From Lytechinus pictus (Eukaryota > Echinodermata > Echinoidea > Temnopleuroida > Toxopneustidae), in contig NC_087253.1 of the NCBI RefSeq assembly GCF_037042905.1, positions 14,027,001-14,091,000 of the forward strand: a DNA stretch of 64,000 bases, written 5' to 3'. How positions within the stretch are numbered: position 1 is the stretch's first letter; each line of letters starts with the position of its first letter. The notes under the pieces were generated by a model. It was not told where the DNA came from, searched no databases, and saw nothing but the letters and a program-made list of their open reading frames with translations. Shown here in pieces: positions 33,007 to 44,877 of this stretch. A program made the position numbers and the translations under genes.

Positions 33007-36000
33007 GTGAGTTTTTTTTAGTTATTATTAAAAAAATATATTTTATGGGCGTGGCATTTTTTTTAAATTCATTCCTTAGAACGAGCCTTCTACATTTCTT
33101 TTTAAGGCTAATACCTTTTAATACTTCAAAAGCGTGGACGTGTTGGTTCATGCCTTGGCTATAGTACAGGTACGAACCATCTATAATCTTGGCCTGGATT
33201 TGTTGGTGAATATGTTTGTGCCCAACCCCCAAATATTGGTCAAAGTCAACACAGAGTTTGGTGAATTGTTATGCATTAGTTATTTAGCTGAAGTCATCAT
33301 GAATATATTTTCTGTTATTCTGTTATTCATTATCAAAGATACTCATACTACGATATTAATGTCAGTTTTAGCGGTCTATTCTTTGGAATAAGATAAGATA
33401 TGGAATAATATTCTTTTACATTTTGACTAATCCTTTTTAAGGAGTGCATTGTAAATGTGAAATTCAACCGTTTTATTGAAATAACTATAGCTTTATCGAA
33501 ATTAATTTCCGTAGAAATAAATTACTTACAATTGTCAATTCATTTTGATGCAATTACATACCTCCATTGGATAACTTATTAACAAAATGATGGATTTTAT
33601 GAATTGTGTACGAAATAACCTGTATATTTAAACAAAAATAATAGGAACCGATGATATGAACATATGCATTCATTTATTTCTTTTTATCTCTGTTTTAAAA
33701 AAGCACTAAAATGTCAGGAATGCCATATCTGTTATTTTCTATCGTATAAAGCGAAATAACACTTACAAAAAGAATTACGGGTTTCCTGGTTAATATACAA
33801 TTTAAATCCTTTTAGAGTGCATCATGACTCCTTTTGGAGTGAACTGCAAGAAGAGGCACCGTGCAGTTCACTCCAAAAGGAGCCATAATTCACTCTAAAA
33901 GGACTTACACTTTAATCCAAAGGGATTGTCCTTACATCACTCCAAGAGGAGTGCGATTATGGACTTAGATTTGCTCTTTTGCATTTAGAGAGTATACATT
34001 TGCTCTTACAACAATTGATCCTCCGTTAAATTTCTCTGAAAATATACAGTAAGCCTGACACGAGGCCTGTGACAAGGTTTTCAGGATCGTGCATGCTTTA
34101 GAATAAAGATTAAAATTTAAGCTCAGGTTTATGATTGGCTTAATGTGCATTTTCAGTAAGACCAAAAGTCGCAGGAGCTAAGGTTATGGCATCAGCGTGC
34201 ACTCTAAACTTCAAGAATTTGAAATAAATACAGTTCGGCTGTACGGCAAACCGAATATTGGATTTAATTTCAATCTTAAGGATTAATTTTAAATCTAAAA
34301 CGATTTGAATTCAAATAATTTAGCTTTGTATTCAAATCCACAATTTTTAAATCAAAATCTACATTATATTGCTCGGCTGGTCACCATTCACAGCCAACCT
34401 GTATTTATTTTCAATCTTAAGGAATAACTTTTAAATCCCAAAAGATTTAAATGGAAATTATTTAGCTTTATAATTTAATTCACAAGATTTTAATCTACAC
34501 AGTAAAAAAAATAGCACGTTGTTTAAGCCTGTCACTCTAACAACAGGTTGTTTAAACTGTTTTGTAAGTATTTAAACTTTTTAAACAACTTGTTTAAAAA
34601 GTTTAAACAGTTGTTTAAAAAGTCTAAACATTTGTTTAAAATGTTTAAGCAGTAGTTGTTAGAGTGACGGGCTTAAACAACGTGCTTAAAATTTTAAACA
34701 GCGTTTTTACAGTGTAAATCTACATTGTTCTGCTGATAACTATTCCCGGCCAATCTGGATTTATTTTTAATCTTTGAAATATAGAGAGAAGAAGCATAAG
34801 AAGAAGAAAAACAAGATGATGTCTAGGTCAGTCTATATACAAATATTTTGTAATCAATTTCTCCGTTTATCTCTCTATAGTTACGGCTTTAAATTGTTAC
34901 ACATGCAACAACTGCGGCCAGAGACAGATGACCCAACGACAAACCCTGAGGTGCCAGGCCGGAGTTATGGGCATGTCGATCCCCCAATGCTTCCATGAAA
35001 TCACACAAATGGGCAGTAAGTTAAAATTTTCAATCTCTTTGTTTAAAGCAGCCGCAAACCACTAGTATAAGTGGCGCCACCTCTGGTCCTCAACTATTAA
35101 AGCCTGGCCAGGTTCCTAACCCATAATGCAGCATTCTGAAGCATGTAGTCTTGCAATATAGACCCATTTTACTTAAATTTTGCTTTTTAATTGCTAAACA
35201 TATTCAGCAAAACTTTCTTTAAAAAAACATTTTAACTTCTCTATATGATTAAAGTCATAGGCTAATTTGTTATCTTTATTATTAATATTTATCTCAAAAT
35301 ATACATTTCAAGACCAGCTATTCATAACACACAGTCAGCGAGAGACCACAAACGCTAGTGTTGTTCAATTCTCGCCCTTTAATACAAAAATGATTATACT
35401 ACTACTACTACTACTTATGATGATGGTAATAATGATTATAACACTAATAAAATAATAATGATGATGATGAAAATGATAATAATGCTAATGTACAACATTT
35501 ATATAGCGCTTTATACAATGTTTTTAAAGGGATGGTCCGGGCTGAAAGTATTTATAGCTTAATAAATAGAGTAGAATTCACTGAGCAAAATGCCGAAAAT
35601 TTCATCAAAATCGGATAACAAATAACAAAGTTATTGAATTTTAAAGTTTAGCAATAATTTGTGAAAACAGTCGTCATAAATATTCATTAGGTGGGCTGAT
35701 GATGTCACATCCCCACTTGTTCTTTTGTATTTATTATTTGAAATTAGGTTTATTGAAATTTTTTCCTCCAAGAACTAGAAAAATTGGATTGACAACTTAT
35801 TTAGTACATTAGATATTCATTGCTGCAACTTATTTCATTATAAGGCAGACATATTTATTCACACAAGTATGAAATAATGAAAAAATATGATTTTATGTAA
35901 TAACATAAGAAAACGGAACGTGGAGATGTGACATCATCAGCCCACCTAATGAATATTCATGATGACTGTTTTCACAAAATATTGCTAAACTTTAAACTTC

Positions 36001-39000
36001 AATAACTTTATTATTTATTATCCGATTTTTGTGATATTTTCGGCATTTTGCTCAGTTAATTCTACTCTATGTATTAAGATATAAATATTTTCAGCCCGGA
36101 CCATCCCTTTAATTATGACCCGAACTAATTAGTGATGTGCGGCCTTTAGCACGGCTATACTCTGATCGGGCGTCAATGAATCTCTGAGCTGAATATTGAA
36201 AATTTAATACGGAGCTTTGATCTGTCGTCTACTTCATGAGGTGGCGGTATATTTATCTTAAGCTAAGTCGACTTAATAGCCTTATTATGTCGACGTGGCG
36301 AGATACGGTCGGTATCTTCCAAATTGACTTATAAAAAGTTACATGTCGACATGAGTTATCTCGCCAAGTCAAGATATCATTTTTTATGTCGACATTGTGA
36401 GATGATACGTAACTTTTTTATAAGTCGACTTGGGAGGATACCTTATGTCATCATGTCGACATGACAAGGTTATTAAGTCGATGATTGTGGTAAGATAAAC
36501 TATCTAGCCGTTTCATTAAGTTTCTGTTTCTGTTTCTGTTTATGGTAACTCCCGTAGGAGCTCGGCAGGACAGCGTTTTGCTGGTAAATGCCGAGCTGGT
36601 ATATAACCAATTACCTCAGAAACATTTTACGTTTAGGTTAATCAGTCATAGTGGCTGACGTTATAGACGACAGATATTACTCTCGAGCCTTTTTGTCAAA
36701 GTGGAGACAATGGCAGAGTAGGGATTCGAACTCAAAACCTTGCAATTATGAGTCCAAAGCTCTAACCACTGGACCACACGACCCGTAGATTACAGTTACG
36801 GCTTCCTTAAATTCAGTAATTTGTTTAGGCATAACAACAACAAACAAAGAAATAAAAAAAAACAAGAGACATCACGTTGATCGAAGGGGAAGTTCAACCT
36901 ATTTTTAGGTGAAAGCGTGAAAAACAAAAAAAAATTGTGACGATTTGGCGAAAAGGAAAGGATCTTAATTTGCTAAAAATGATCTTAATTTGCTAAAAAT
37001 GTTAGCCACAGAAAATCATTCACAGAAGGGCTGGACATGGATGCAGGGAGGAGGCAATTAGTCACAGTCATTACTTAGTTATTCCCAATTATTTATTTCC
37101 CAATAGACACGCGTGTTTAATAGCAGAGAACGAAAATTCAAATAAGTAAGGATAAAATAAGGGGAAAACAAAAGTATCTTAACCTTTAAAAGGAGTAGTC
37201 CAGGCTGAAAAATAATATGGTTTGAACAGATCAAACAAAATCAGACACACAAAACAATGAAAGTTCATCAAAATTGGACAAGGAATAGCAAGGGCATTTG
37301 ACATTAAGACATTCCAACTTGTACATGATTTCGGTGAAACCGTTTTTTATGCACGTATTCAATAATATGCAATGAATAAGCCCATAATGTTATATCCCCA
37401 CTTATTTTTTTTTATGTGAATTCACATTTATTCATTTTTTTGTCATCACAGGATAGAAAAATTGAACTCAATACTGATTTAATGTATAAGAAAATCGTTG
37501 TTGCAATTTATTTTGTTGCTAGGCAGACATTATCATGTATCAAGTCATTATTATGATCAGTTATGATTTCGTGCAATAACACCAAAGTGGGGGCCTGAAC
37601 TCATCAGCCTACCTATTGCATATTCTGTTTTCACAGAATATAACTAACTTTAAAATTCAGTATATTTCAAGATTTTGGATTTTGCGCTTTGTGTTTCGAT
37701 GTTATCATTTTCAAGCTGGAACACCCCTTCCAACAATATTTTAACGAGAATCTTCTATTTTTCCAAAAAAACACACAAAAAAATAGGAATTATATTAAGC
37801 TCAACACTGAAAAAAAAATTCAAATTTGCATAGATATTTTTCTGAATGAAGCATCTGATTCGTGTATCATTGTACCATCTTCTCGTTGGCTTTTGTTCGA
37901 TGAAGGCATTCAAAGCACTCTAAGAAGGCTTTTATTTCGAGAAAAAGTTAACAGTCTAGAAAACTTGGGATGGGCTGCCGTGCAGGATGAAGCAATTTCC
38001 CCAAGGCACGAGAATGCGGAAGTTTCGTAATTCCGAAAACATTTTTGAAAGGGCAACTTATTTTTATAATAGTTTCGTGTCGTGCACATTAGGTACCGTT
38101 GTGTAGACATGGGAGTGATGTCACAGGGAGAGAGGGGGGGGGGGGTGGGGGGTTCAGCCGTTCCTTTCAATTTCCAATTAGTGATGCCAAGTAAAAGGAG
38201 GGGAAAACACATGGCCCGGGAAGCGGGGGTGCAGCTGATGCAAAGGTTGCGAAGCACCCCTGGAAATTCGGTTAGTATGCTATGACATCATAGACATCTT
38301 TTACCAAATAAGCACATAGGCCAGAGTCACATTTTACTTTTTGGGAAGGGGTTTGTGGAAAAATTGACTTTCATTCGGAAGAAATATTTTTTCTTGATAA
38401 AAAAACAATTTGTTTATTTATTCATTATTTATTTATTTATTTGTTAATTTATTTATTCATCCATTTATTTACCTATTTATTTATCTATTTTTGGAGGGGG
38501 AGCTTGTAAACATTTTCTATACAAAAACCACCATCATTCGGCATTGAAACTTACAAAAAAAACATTTTGCTTGTCAAATTTTGTATTAACAAACCAGCAC
38601 CCCTCTTACTGGAAAATCGTTCCCAGGGTCGTGGGAAAAAAGAACGACGAAAGAAGGCATCAAAGAGAGGAATCGATTGTTTGAACTCTAAATCACGTTC
38701 CCTGGTCATGTTGTGCCTCTAACCCCCTCCACCTCCCCTCCCCCTCCCCTCCCCTACCCCATCCCCTCTATATAGCATACCGTGGCTCTACCCCCGTACA
38801 CAACCGGGCGTTTTATCGCCTAACATGCTGTGACATCTATCCTTTGTTTTGATTGGCGGAGTCTGAGGCAAATGCGTTTGACTATTACCATGGTAACATT
38901 GGGATAATTATCAGCGCTGACAACTTCAGTTGAATCATAAAGATGCGTTAAAGGTGTACCCCTGGCTGAAGGAAATATGATTTGAAGAGATAAAGTAAAA

Positions 39001-40027
39001 TCAGACAAACGAAACACTGACTCAAATCTCCACAAAATCGGACAAGGAATACCAAGGTTATGATGGCCGCTTCTTAAAAATCTGTACTTTTTCGGTGAAA
39101 CCGTCCTTCGCGTGTCTTCATGAATATGCAATGAGCAAGCTGATGTTGTCATACCGCACTTATTCCATTGTATTTTGTTGTTATGAAGTTTTATTAGGAT
39201 TCTATCTTTGACAAATTCTGATTGACTACTGATTTAATTGCTGTAACGTAATTCATTACAAGAGAGACATGGTCATACACACGTGTGAAAAATATGAAAT
39301 AACTATGATTTCATGTAATAACATAAGCAAAAGGGAAGATAGGGAAATTATATCAATAGTCTACAACGGTGCACATAACTTTTTACGATTTTTATTTTAT
39401 TTTTATTTTTTACAAATATTGCTAAACTTTTTATTTTCAAGTGGACACACAAAAAAAACTATCGAGTTAGCTGCAGATGTTGGGCAACGTACTGTCCACA
39501 CAACAATTTTAAAAATTTATCAAATTTTGGGTAGTTTAAACCGATGTGTGCTTTGGGTGAAAAGTGCACAGTATTGGTTGAAAACTACCCAAAGTTGGAT
39601 ACATTTTTTTTTAACCAATAATTGTTGTGTGGACAGTATGTTGCCCAACATTTTAAGAGTGTACAAATTTCGAAGATATAAACGTTTAATCCCGTTGTTA
39701 CCCCTACTTTCCATATCATTAAATGTATACGTTAATTAATGTCTACTTGAATATGACGGAATTTGATTTAGTTAATTGTTATCATCTTTATTTTTTTCCA
39801 CAGCAATAAACCGTGGATGTACAAACCGCACCGATTGCACATTCCGCTCGTCCCAGCGTATGGAACGCCAGTGCGGTCCCGGAGTGCAGCCGCCATGCTT
39901 CTCCTGCTGCGAGACAGACAACTGCAACGTGGGAGCAAACAACGGCGTTACCATGCCAACGGTTTCCATGGCAACATTCCTTCTCATCCTCGTCCCATCT
40001 ATCCTCTCGATGTTTGTCAGCTGGTAG
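32952..40027 (+). CDS. Ly6/uPAR-like (three-finger, LU domain) GPI-anchored protein, three exons
   Basis: Exons 32952-33006, 34881-35015 and 39804-40027 join in phase 1 at both introns to give 137 residues. Residues 1-18 are a signal peptide (MASTFGFITVIAACLLVT). The mature part begins ALNCYTCNNC and closes with CFSCCETDNCN, the family's CC..D.CN signature. Twelve cysteines are present in the mature chain, more than the usual eight to ten. A hydrophobic C-terminus (VSMATFLLILVPSILSMFVSW) after a small-residue spacer (NVGANNG) predicts GPI anchoring at the cell surface. One sequon (NRT) is in the third exon. LU proteins act in adhesion, receptor modulation and barrier function; a specific role cannot be assigned. 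The Met used has AAAA upstream and gives the signal peptide directly. AATAAA follows 15 nt after the stop. Confidence 0.88.
33812..33902. mobile_element. Small hairpin MITE in Ly6-like intron 1
   Basis: ttttagagtg..actccttttggagtgaactgc pairs with gcagttcactccaaaaggag..cactctaaaa. The loop is about 15 nt. Confidence 0.65.
34498..34714. mobile_element. MITE with ~60-bp inverted repeats and 8-bp target duplication
   Basis: Left CACAGTAAAAAAAATAGCAC and right gcgtttttacagtg are inverted; inward, gtttaagcctgtcactctaa (left) pairs with ttagagtgacgggcttaaac (right). Flanks ttaatcta (34490-34497) and taaatcta (34715-34722) match at 7 of 8. The ends and 8-bp duplication fit the hAT superfamily. It lies ~165 bp upstream of the Ly6-like exon 2 acceptor. 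Confidence 0.75.
34881..35015 (+). CDS. Ly6-like exon 2 (first finger)
   Basis: 135 nt, TALNCYTCNNCGQ to HEITQMG, phase 1 at both ends; acceptor ctctctatag and donor gtaagt. Holds five cysteines. Confidence 0.87.
35260..35525. other. Intron DNA with CTA/ATG microsatellite patches
   Basis: Short actactact run near 35398-35415 and aatgatgatg/aataatgat patches to about 35490. No coding content. Confidence 0.45.
35528..36108. mobile_element. TTAA-flanked MITE with long inverted repeats (Kolobok/piggyBac-type target)
   Basis: Left AGGGATGGTCCGGGCTGAAA and right tttcagcccggaccatccct are inverted. Similarity continues inward for about 200 bp on each side (ttaggtgggctgatgatgtc against gacatcatcagcccacctaa). 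It is flanked by TTAA at 35524-35527 and 36109-36112. No transposase. Diverged relatives start at 37190, 38952 and 60715. Confidence 0.85.
36245..36502. mobile_element. Palindromic element rich in GTCGAC
   Basis: tatttatcttaagctaagtcgactt..agccttat at the left is mirrored by aaggttattaagtcgat..taagataaac at the right. Central pairs include taaaaagttac / gtaacttttttata. Five gtcgac or near copies occur. Confidence 0.6.
36520..36787 (-). mobile_element. tRNA-derived SINE
   Basis: On the minus strand the head has an A box (GTGTGGTCCAGTGGTTAGAG) and a B box (GAGTTCGAATCCC) at tRNA spacing. It is followed by a unique middle, a core gctgtcctgccgagctccta, and a tail of acagaaacagaaac repeats. A truncated relative is at 21803-21860 on +. 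Lies in the second intron of the Ly6-like gene. Confidence 0.8.
37190..37730. mobile_element. Diverged copy of the TTAA MITE family
   Basis: Left TTAA then aaggagtagtccaggctgaa, with aaaattggacaaggaata inside, and a decayed right end (ttcaagctggaacacccctt). Confidence 0.65.
37780..38820. other. Intron DNA of the Ly6-like gene; G-tract and TTTA repeats, no gene
   Basis: A G-run around 38135-38150, an imperfect (ATTT)n at about 38410-38490 and a CCCCT-rich patch at 38718-38765. Open frames of about 110 aa on both strands have no recognisable domain. Confidence 0.4.
38952..39450. mobile_element. Truncated copy of the TTAA MITE family
   Basis: TTAA at 38948-38951, then aggtgtacccctggctgaa, cacaaaatcggacaaggaat and gcaatgagcaagctgatg. 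The right end is lost next to another hairpin element. Confidence 0.6.
39477..39652. mobile_element. Hairpin MITE just upstream of Ly6-like exon 3
   Basis: Left gttgggcaacgtactgtcc and acacaacaattt pair with right aattgttgtgt and ggacagtatgttgcccaac. Inner ttgggtagttt pairs with aaactacccaa. Confidence 0.7.
39804..40027 (+). CDS. Ly6-like exon 3 (rest of LU domain, GPI signal, stop)
   Basis: 224 nt, INRGCTNRTDC to FVSW and TAG; acceptor ttttttccacag. Seven cysteines including the terminal CC..D.CN. The other frames open here (up to 126 aa on the minus strand) are shadows. Confidence 0.9.
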
Positions 40028-40041
40028 AAAGTGCTTTCTGA

Positions 40042-40047
40042 AATAAA
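40042..40047 (+). promoter_or_regulatory. Polyadenylation signal of the Ly6-like gene
   Basis: AATAAA 15 nt after the TAG stop codon on the same strand; unusually close, so a downstream site could also be used. Confidence 0.5.
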
Positions 40048-40049
40048 AG

Positions 40050-41240
40050 GCGGGACAAGCTGGGGCAATATTCCTGTTGTAAAGTGGACTGCATGGATTC
40101 GGGGAGGGGGGCATGATTTTTTTATGGACAAAAGTGTGTAAATAATTATCAATCTTTAGACGATTCCCAATATTATTTTGTAAATTTACAATGATGCTAA
40201 TTATAACTACTTTACGATACGATAAATGACTGTAGATTCTTCCGTATCATAGTCGCGGAGCTGGGAAATAAGGCCAGTTTGATATCGATAGTAACTTCCA
40301 CTGAATACCTGATTTTGATTGGCCAATGTGCAATAATGACGACACTGTCTTAGTTACTATCGATTATGAATTTACTATGATTATTGGTTGTATAAAGCGG
40401 GAGTGATCACTTACATTTTATTCATTAAGTCTTTCATTTTCGTGAAATAAGGGTAAGGCGAAGAATTTCAGACAACGAAATCATGTAAACCATTCGCCTG
40501 AAAAATAATAAAATTTATAATATCTTGTTTTCTCTTTTCATTTTTTATGATTTCGTTTTCATTTTCAACAAAAGAACGCCTCATTATGATCATTATTAAC
40601 TTTATTGTTATTATTCATTGTTGTAAACAGAATCTAATTTTTTTTATTTTGTAATTATCGTCATGACCTTTATATATTTTGTTATTTGTTTTCATTGTTG
40701 TCAAAAGCACAAGTATTGCTGTCATTTTAAATATACATTTTCCAACTTAGTCTTTAAAAAGTATATAACCATAGTTCCTTTTTTTTTTTTGGGGGGGGGG
40801 GGCAGGGGGTAGATGTTAAGACCTATACCCGTATCAACACCAAATATGGAAAAAAAATCTTGCCTTATTTGATTGTATATGATGTTTGTGGAAAAAGAAA
40901 CAATTAAACGAGACTTTTCAGATACAAATATTAAGCTAAACTGAAGTGTAGACTCGTCATTATGGTACATGTAGGAATATAGTTTATGATGAATGTTTGG
41001 GAAAGATGAATTTTTAAACACAAAAAGAAGTCTTTTTGAAAAAAAACACAATCTCATTATGCTGATTACATCATCTTTTCACTCAATTTGTTTTCCGGTC
41101 CCAATTACTGATCCTAGAGACAGTCTATTGGGTGAATGCATTTATAAGGGCCAATTGCATTTTTGGTGCCCCATTTATAACAGGTGTCGCGGAACAGTTT
41201 GAAAGAGGGGGGGGGGGGGGGGGTTAACACATAGACAATT
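40050..41240. other. AT-rich spacer after the Ly6-like gene; no gene
   Basis: An inverted repeat around 40285-40365 (gatatcgatagtaac.. / gttactatcgatt). A T12-G12 junction at 40779-40802. Nothing coding. Confidence 0.4.
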
Positions 41241-41247
41241 ACAATCA

Positions 41248-41407
41248 GGGCAGCGTTTCATCAATATTTTGGTCCGACAAGTTGTCAGATCTGACATCTT
41301 TCCTTGATTTTGATTGGCTGAAATGCACTGTTACTATGGTAACTGTCGGTTAAAACAGGATTTGTCGGATGAAACGTCCGACGAGTCCTTTCATGAAACG
41401 CTCCCCA
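41248..41407. mobile_element. Short MITE with GGGSAGCGTTTCAT ends, copy 1
   Basis: Left gggcagcgtttcatcaat and right tcatgaaacgctcccc are inverted. Middle contains ttgattttgattggctg. A sister copy is at 43707-43847. Confidence 0.65.
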
Positions 41408-41959
41408 AAATTATGTCAAGATGTACACGTTATTTGAAAAATCTGGAGCCCCATCCTCGGTTCCGTGGCACCAACAATTTAAAAGATTAGGAGATATTGA
41501 GATTATTTAAAATGGTCCTTGAACTAAATTCAGTTGGACTTCAGTTGAATACCAAATAATGAACAGTAGGCCTATAGCACTAGCGTACCTAAGGGGGGGG
41601 GGCAGACTGCCCTCCCTGACGAGTCACAACTCATGCAGGTGACGTATCCCTGGCCCCTGACGAGTCACAACTGATACAGGGGACGTGCTCCCCCCTTTTG
41701 AGAAGCCAAATCAATAAGTTTTAATGTAAAAATGCAATAAAAACAGACGTGTACCCCCTCTTTTGAACCTGAAGACCTTTTTTTTTTGCATGTCAAATTT
41801 TTTTCTGGTAAGAAATCCTTAATTTGTGGATGAAGACCTTTTTTATTTTATTTTTTTTGCTTGTCGATTTTTTTTCTGGTGAGAAATCCTTAATTTGTGG
41901 ATGAAGACCTTCTTTTTTTCGCGGACGAAATATCCTCCAAAAAATGTGCCCCCCTGTTA

Positions 41960-42180
41960 CACCCACAAATGTAATAATCGCCCACAAATGTAATAACGCC
42001 CACAAATGTAATAACACTTTACCCACAAATGTAATAACGCCCACAAATGTAATAACACTTTACCCACAAATGTAATAATTTCACCCACAAATGTAATAAT
42101 GCACTTTACCCACAAATGTAATAATTTTTGATCGCCCACAAATGTAATAATGACTTTACCCACAAATGTAATAAATTTGA
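41960..42180 (+). repeat. Left outer array of the foldback element (10 x CCCACAAATGTAATAA)
   Basis: Spacers in order from outside: tcg, cg, cacttta, cg, cacttta, tttca, tgcacttta, tttttgatcg, tgacttta, atttg. Confidence 0.93.
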
Positions 42181-43706
42181 AGGGATTTTTGGCGAATCCG
42201 TTCTTAACTAAAATCCTATAGTAATGCGTTCATATAGCACAAAAGTGCAAAGTCTTTTTTCCAGACCCGGTTAATAAAACATTATAGTACAAGTCCAAGG
42301 TCTTTTTCCAGACCCGGTTGTTTCAAAATTATAATATACGTCCAAAGTCTTTTCTCCAGACCCGGTTAATTCAAAAATTATAATGCAAGTCCAAAGTCTT
42401 TTTTTTCAGACCCAGTTGTTTAAAAAATTGTAATATAAGTCCAAAGTCTTTTTTCCAGACACGGTTGTTTCAAAAATTATAATGTAAGTCCAAAGTCTTT
42501 TTTCCAGACCCGGTTAATTCAAAAGTTATAATATACGTCCAAAGTCTTTTTTCCAGACCCGGTTAATTCAAAAATAATAATAAACGTCCAAAGTCTTTAT
42601 TCCAATCCCGGTTAATTCAAAAATTAGAAATGCAAGTCCAAAGTCTTTTTTTCCAGACCCCGTTGTTAAAAAAATTATAATGCAAGTCCAAAGTCTTTTT
42701 CCCAGACCCGGTTAATTCAAAAATTATAATATACGTCCAAAGTCTTTTTTCCAGACCCGGTTAATTCAAAAATTATAATATAAGTCCAAAGTCTTTTTTC
42801 CAGACCCGGTTGTTTCAAGAATTATAATATACATCCAAGGTCTTTTTTCAGACCCGTTTAATTCAAAAATTATAATATACGTCCAAAGTCTTTTATTCCA
42901 GACCCGGTTAATTAAAAAATTATAATGCAAGTCCAAAGTCTTTTTCAGACCCGGTTGTTTCAAAAATTATAATATAAATCCAAAGTATTTCTTCCAGACC
43001 CGGTTGTTTAAAAAATTATAATATACGTCCAAAGTCTTTTTTCCAGACCTGGTTGTTTGAAAAATTATTATATAAGTCCAAACTAAGATACGATAATGAT
43101 ATTCGAGTGGAATAAAAATGAGAATCAAGCTTAGTCTTTTCTCCAGACCCAGTTAATTAAAACTGGTGGAAAAGTAACAAAGACCACAACTCTCTTATTA
43201 ATGTTAAATAACATAGAAATATAGTGTAGTCTTTCATCCAGACCCAGATCTTTCAAATGTAAATGAATAATAATGATAATAAATTAGTAATAATAAAAAA
43301 GCAAGCAAAGACCCACGATCCTATTTATGTTGAATAACATGGAAATATAGAGTAGTCTTTCCTCAAGACCCAGATCTTTCAAATAACAAATGAATAATAA
43401 TAATAATAAATTAGTAATAATAAAAAAGCAAACAAAGACCCACGATCCTCTTTATGTTGAAAAACATGGAAATATAGCGTAGTCTTTCCTCCAGACCAAA
43501 TTATTTCAAAATAACCAAAATCATTAAAAAAGAATAACAGAATCTATGGACCAACTATCCTTCAAACTAAGAACCTTCAATAAATAAAAGTTTAGAGAGT
43601 TTTCTTTATTCCAGACCTTGTCATTTTCAAAAAATAAGATAAATGAAATCCTCATAACTAAGACACAATCATATTCTTGTGCCTGTTCAACATGAATAAG
43701 ATGATT

Positions 43707-43847
43707 GGGGGAGTATTTCATCAACATTTATGTCCGACAACTTGTCAGATCTGACAACTGTCCTTGATGTTGATTGGCTAAGAAGCAGTGCTACCATGGT
43801 AAGTGTCGGATAAAACGTCAGACAACTCCTTTCATGAAATGCTCCCC
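43707..43847. mobile_element. Short MITE, copy 2, nested near the foldback centre
   Basis: gggggagtatttcatcaacat on the left and tcatgaaatgctcccc on the right. Interior matches the copy at 41248-41407 (gacaacttgtcagatctgac, ttgattggct). Confidence 0.7.
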
Positions 43848-44623
43848 GGGCTCTAAGTTTTGATGTTGTTTTTTTATTATAAATTTCTTTGCCTGGAAGA
43901 AAAAGTGAATGTTTAATTACATCATTTATTACAGGATGTTAGGCTGGAAGAGGGATAATTTTTTTGGTTCTTTTTTAATAAACTGGTCTGGTCAAATTAA
44001 GTAAGCGTTATCACAAGGGTTTTATAGTTTGGAAGATGCTGGGGTCTAAGCTTTAAGATTAATGTTTCGCTTAATTTGTATTTTTAAGAGAACTGCGTGA
44101 TGGTTAAAGACAACACTCTAAGTCCAAGCATTTTAAGTGGGTTTGATTTTGAAGATTGGTCTTAGCTGTGATTTTATTCAATATTTGTTAATCTTTTAAA
44201 TAACCGAGTCTAGACGAAAGACTAAGCATAATACTCGTGTTATTCCGCAAGAATAAGAATATGACAAAGTCTTTTGTTTTTAAGATTGTTAAAATCATTT
44301 TTAATTTACTGGGTCTGGAATAAAGACAACGCTCTAAACATGTGCTTTTCTACATGCATGGTCTTAATTTGGAGGATTGTTGGTTCTCAGATTCGTTGTT
44401 GGGGGTTTGGTTTTATTGATTGTTTATTCTTGAAATAATTGTGTCTGGAGGAAAGTCGATCTTCGACAGTCGGTCTTCATGTTATTCCACAGTAATTTTA
44501 TTATTGGGTATTCGTTTTAGAATATTTGTAAAAACTATTAAAAAAAAAAATAATAACCAAGTCTGGAGAAAGGATGTTTGCTTAACCCATGCATTATTAC
44601 AATGTTTTGTAGGGGTCGTAGTA

Positions 44624-44877
44624 ATGGGCGGAAATCCCAGGGGGACAGGGGGACGTGTCCCACCTACTCAAAATAGTAGGGGGACACACTATCAAATGTT
44701 CCCCCTACTATTTCTGGTCTTCTATGATGGTAAGAAATTCATCATTCAAAATCGAAATAAAGCATGTATTTTGGGACGAGATGACCTTACTTTCGGGTGA
44801 TAACCTTTTTTTTTTTTGCTTGTCAAATTTTCCAGACCCTTGTCCCCCTACCTTTTGGGAGAGATTTCCGCCCCTGG
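44624..44877. mobile_element. hAT-like MITE with perfect 8-bp target duplication, nested in the foldback
   Basis: TCGTAGTA flanks both sides (44616-44623 and 44878-44885). Termini atgggcggaaatcccaggg and gagatttccgcccctgg are inverted. A second, partial copy lies at 29995-30170. Confidence 0.85.

Noticed and set aside
32780-33232. 150-aa frame on - overlapping the Ly6-like exon 1
   Set aside because: It is antisense to a well-supported signal-peptide exon and has no recognisable domain.
37910-38257. 115-aa frame on - and 113-aa frame on + near 37.7-38.3 kb
   Set aside because: No domain or splice logic; inside intron DNA with G-tracts.
39772-40152. 126-aa and 108-aa frames on - over the Ly6-like exon 3
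   Set aside because: Shadow frames of the Cys-rich + exon, whose splice phase and family signature fit.
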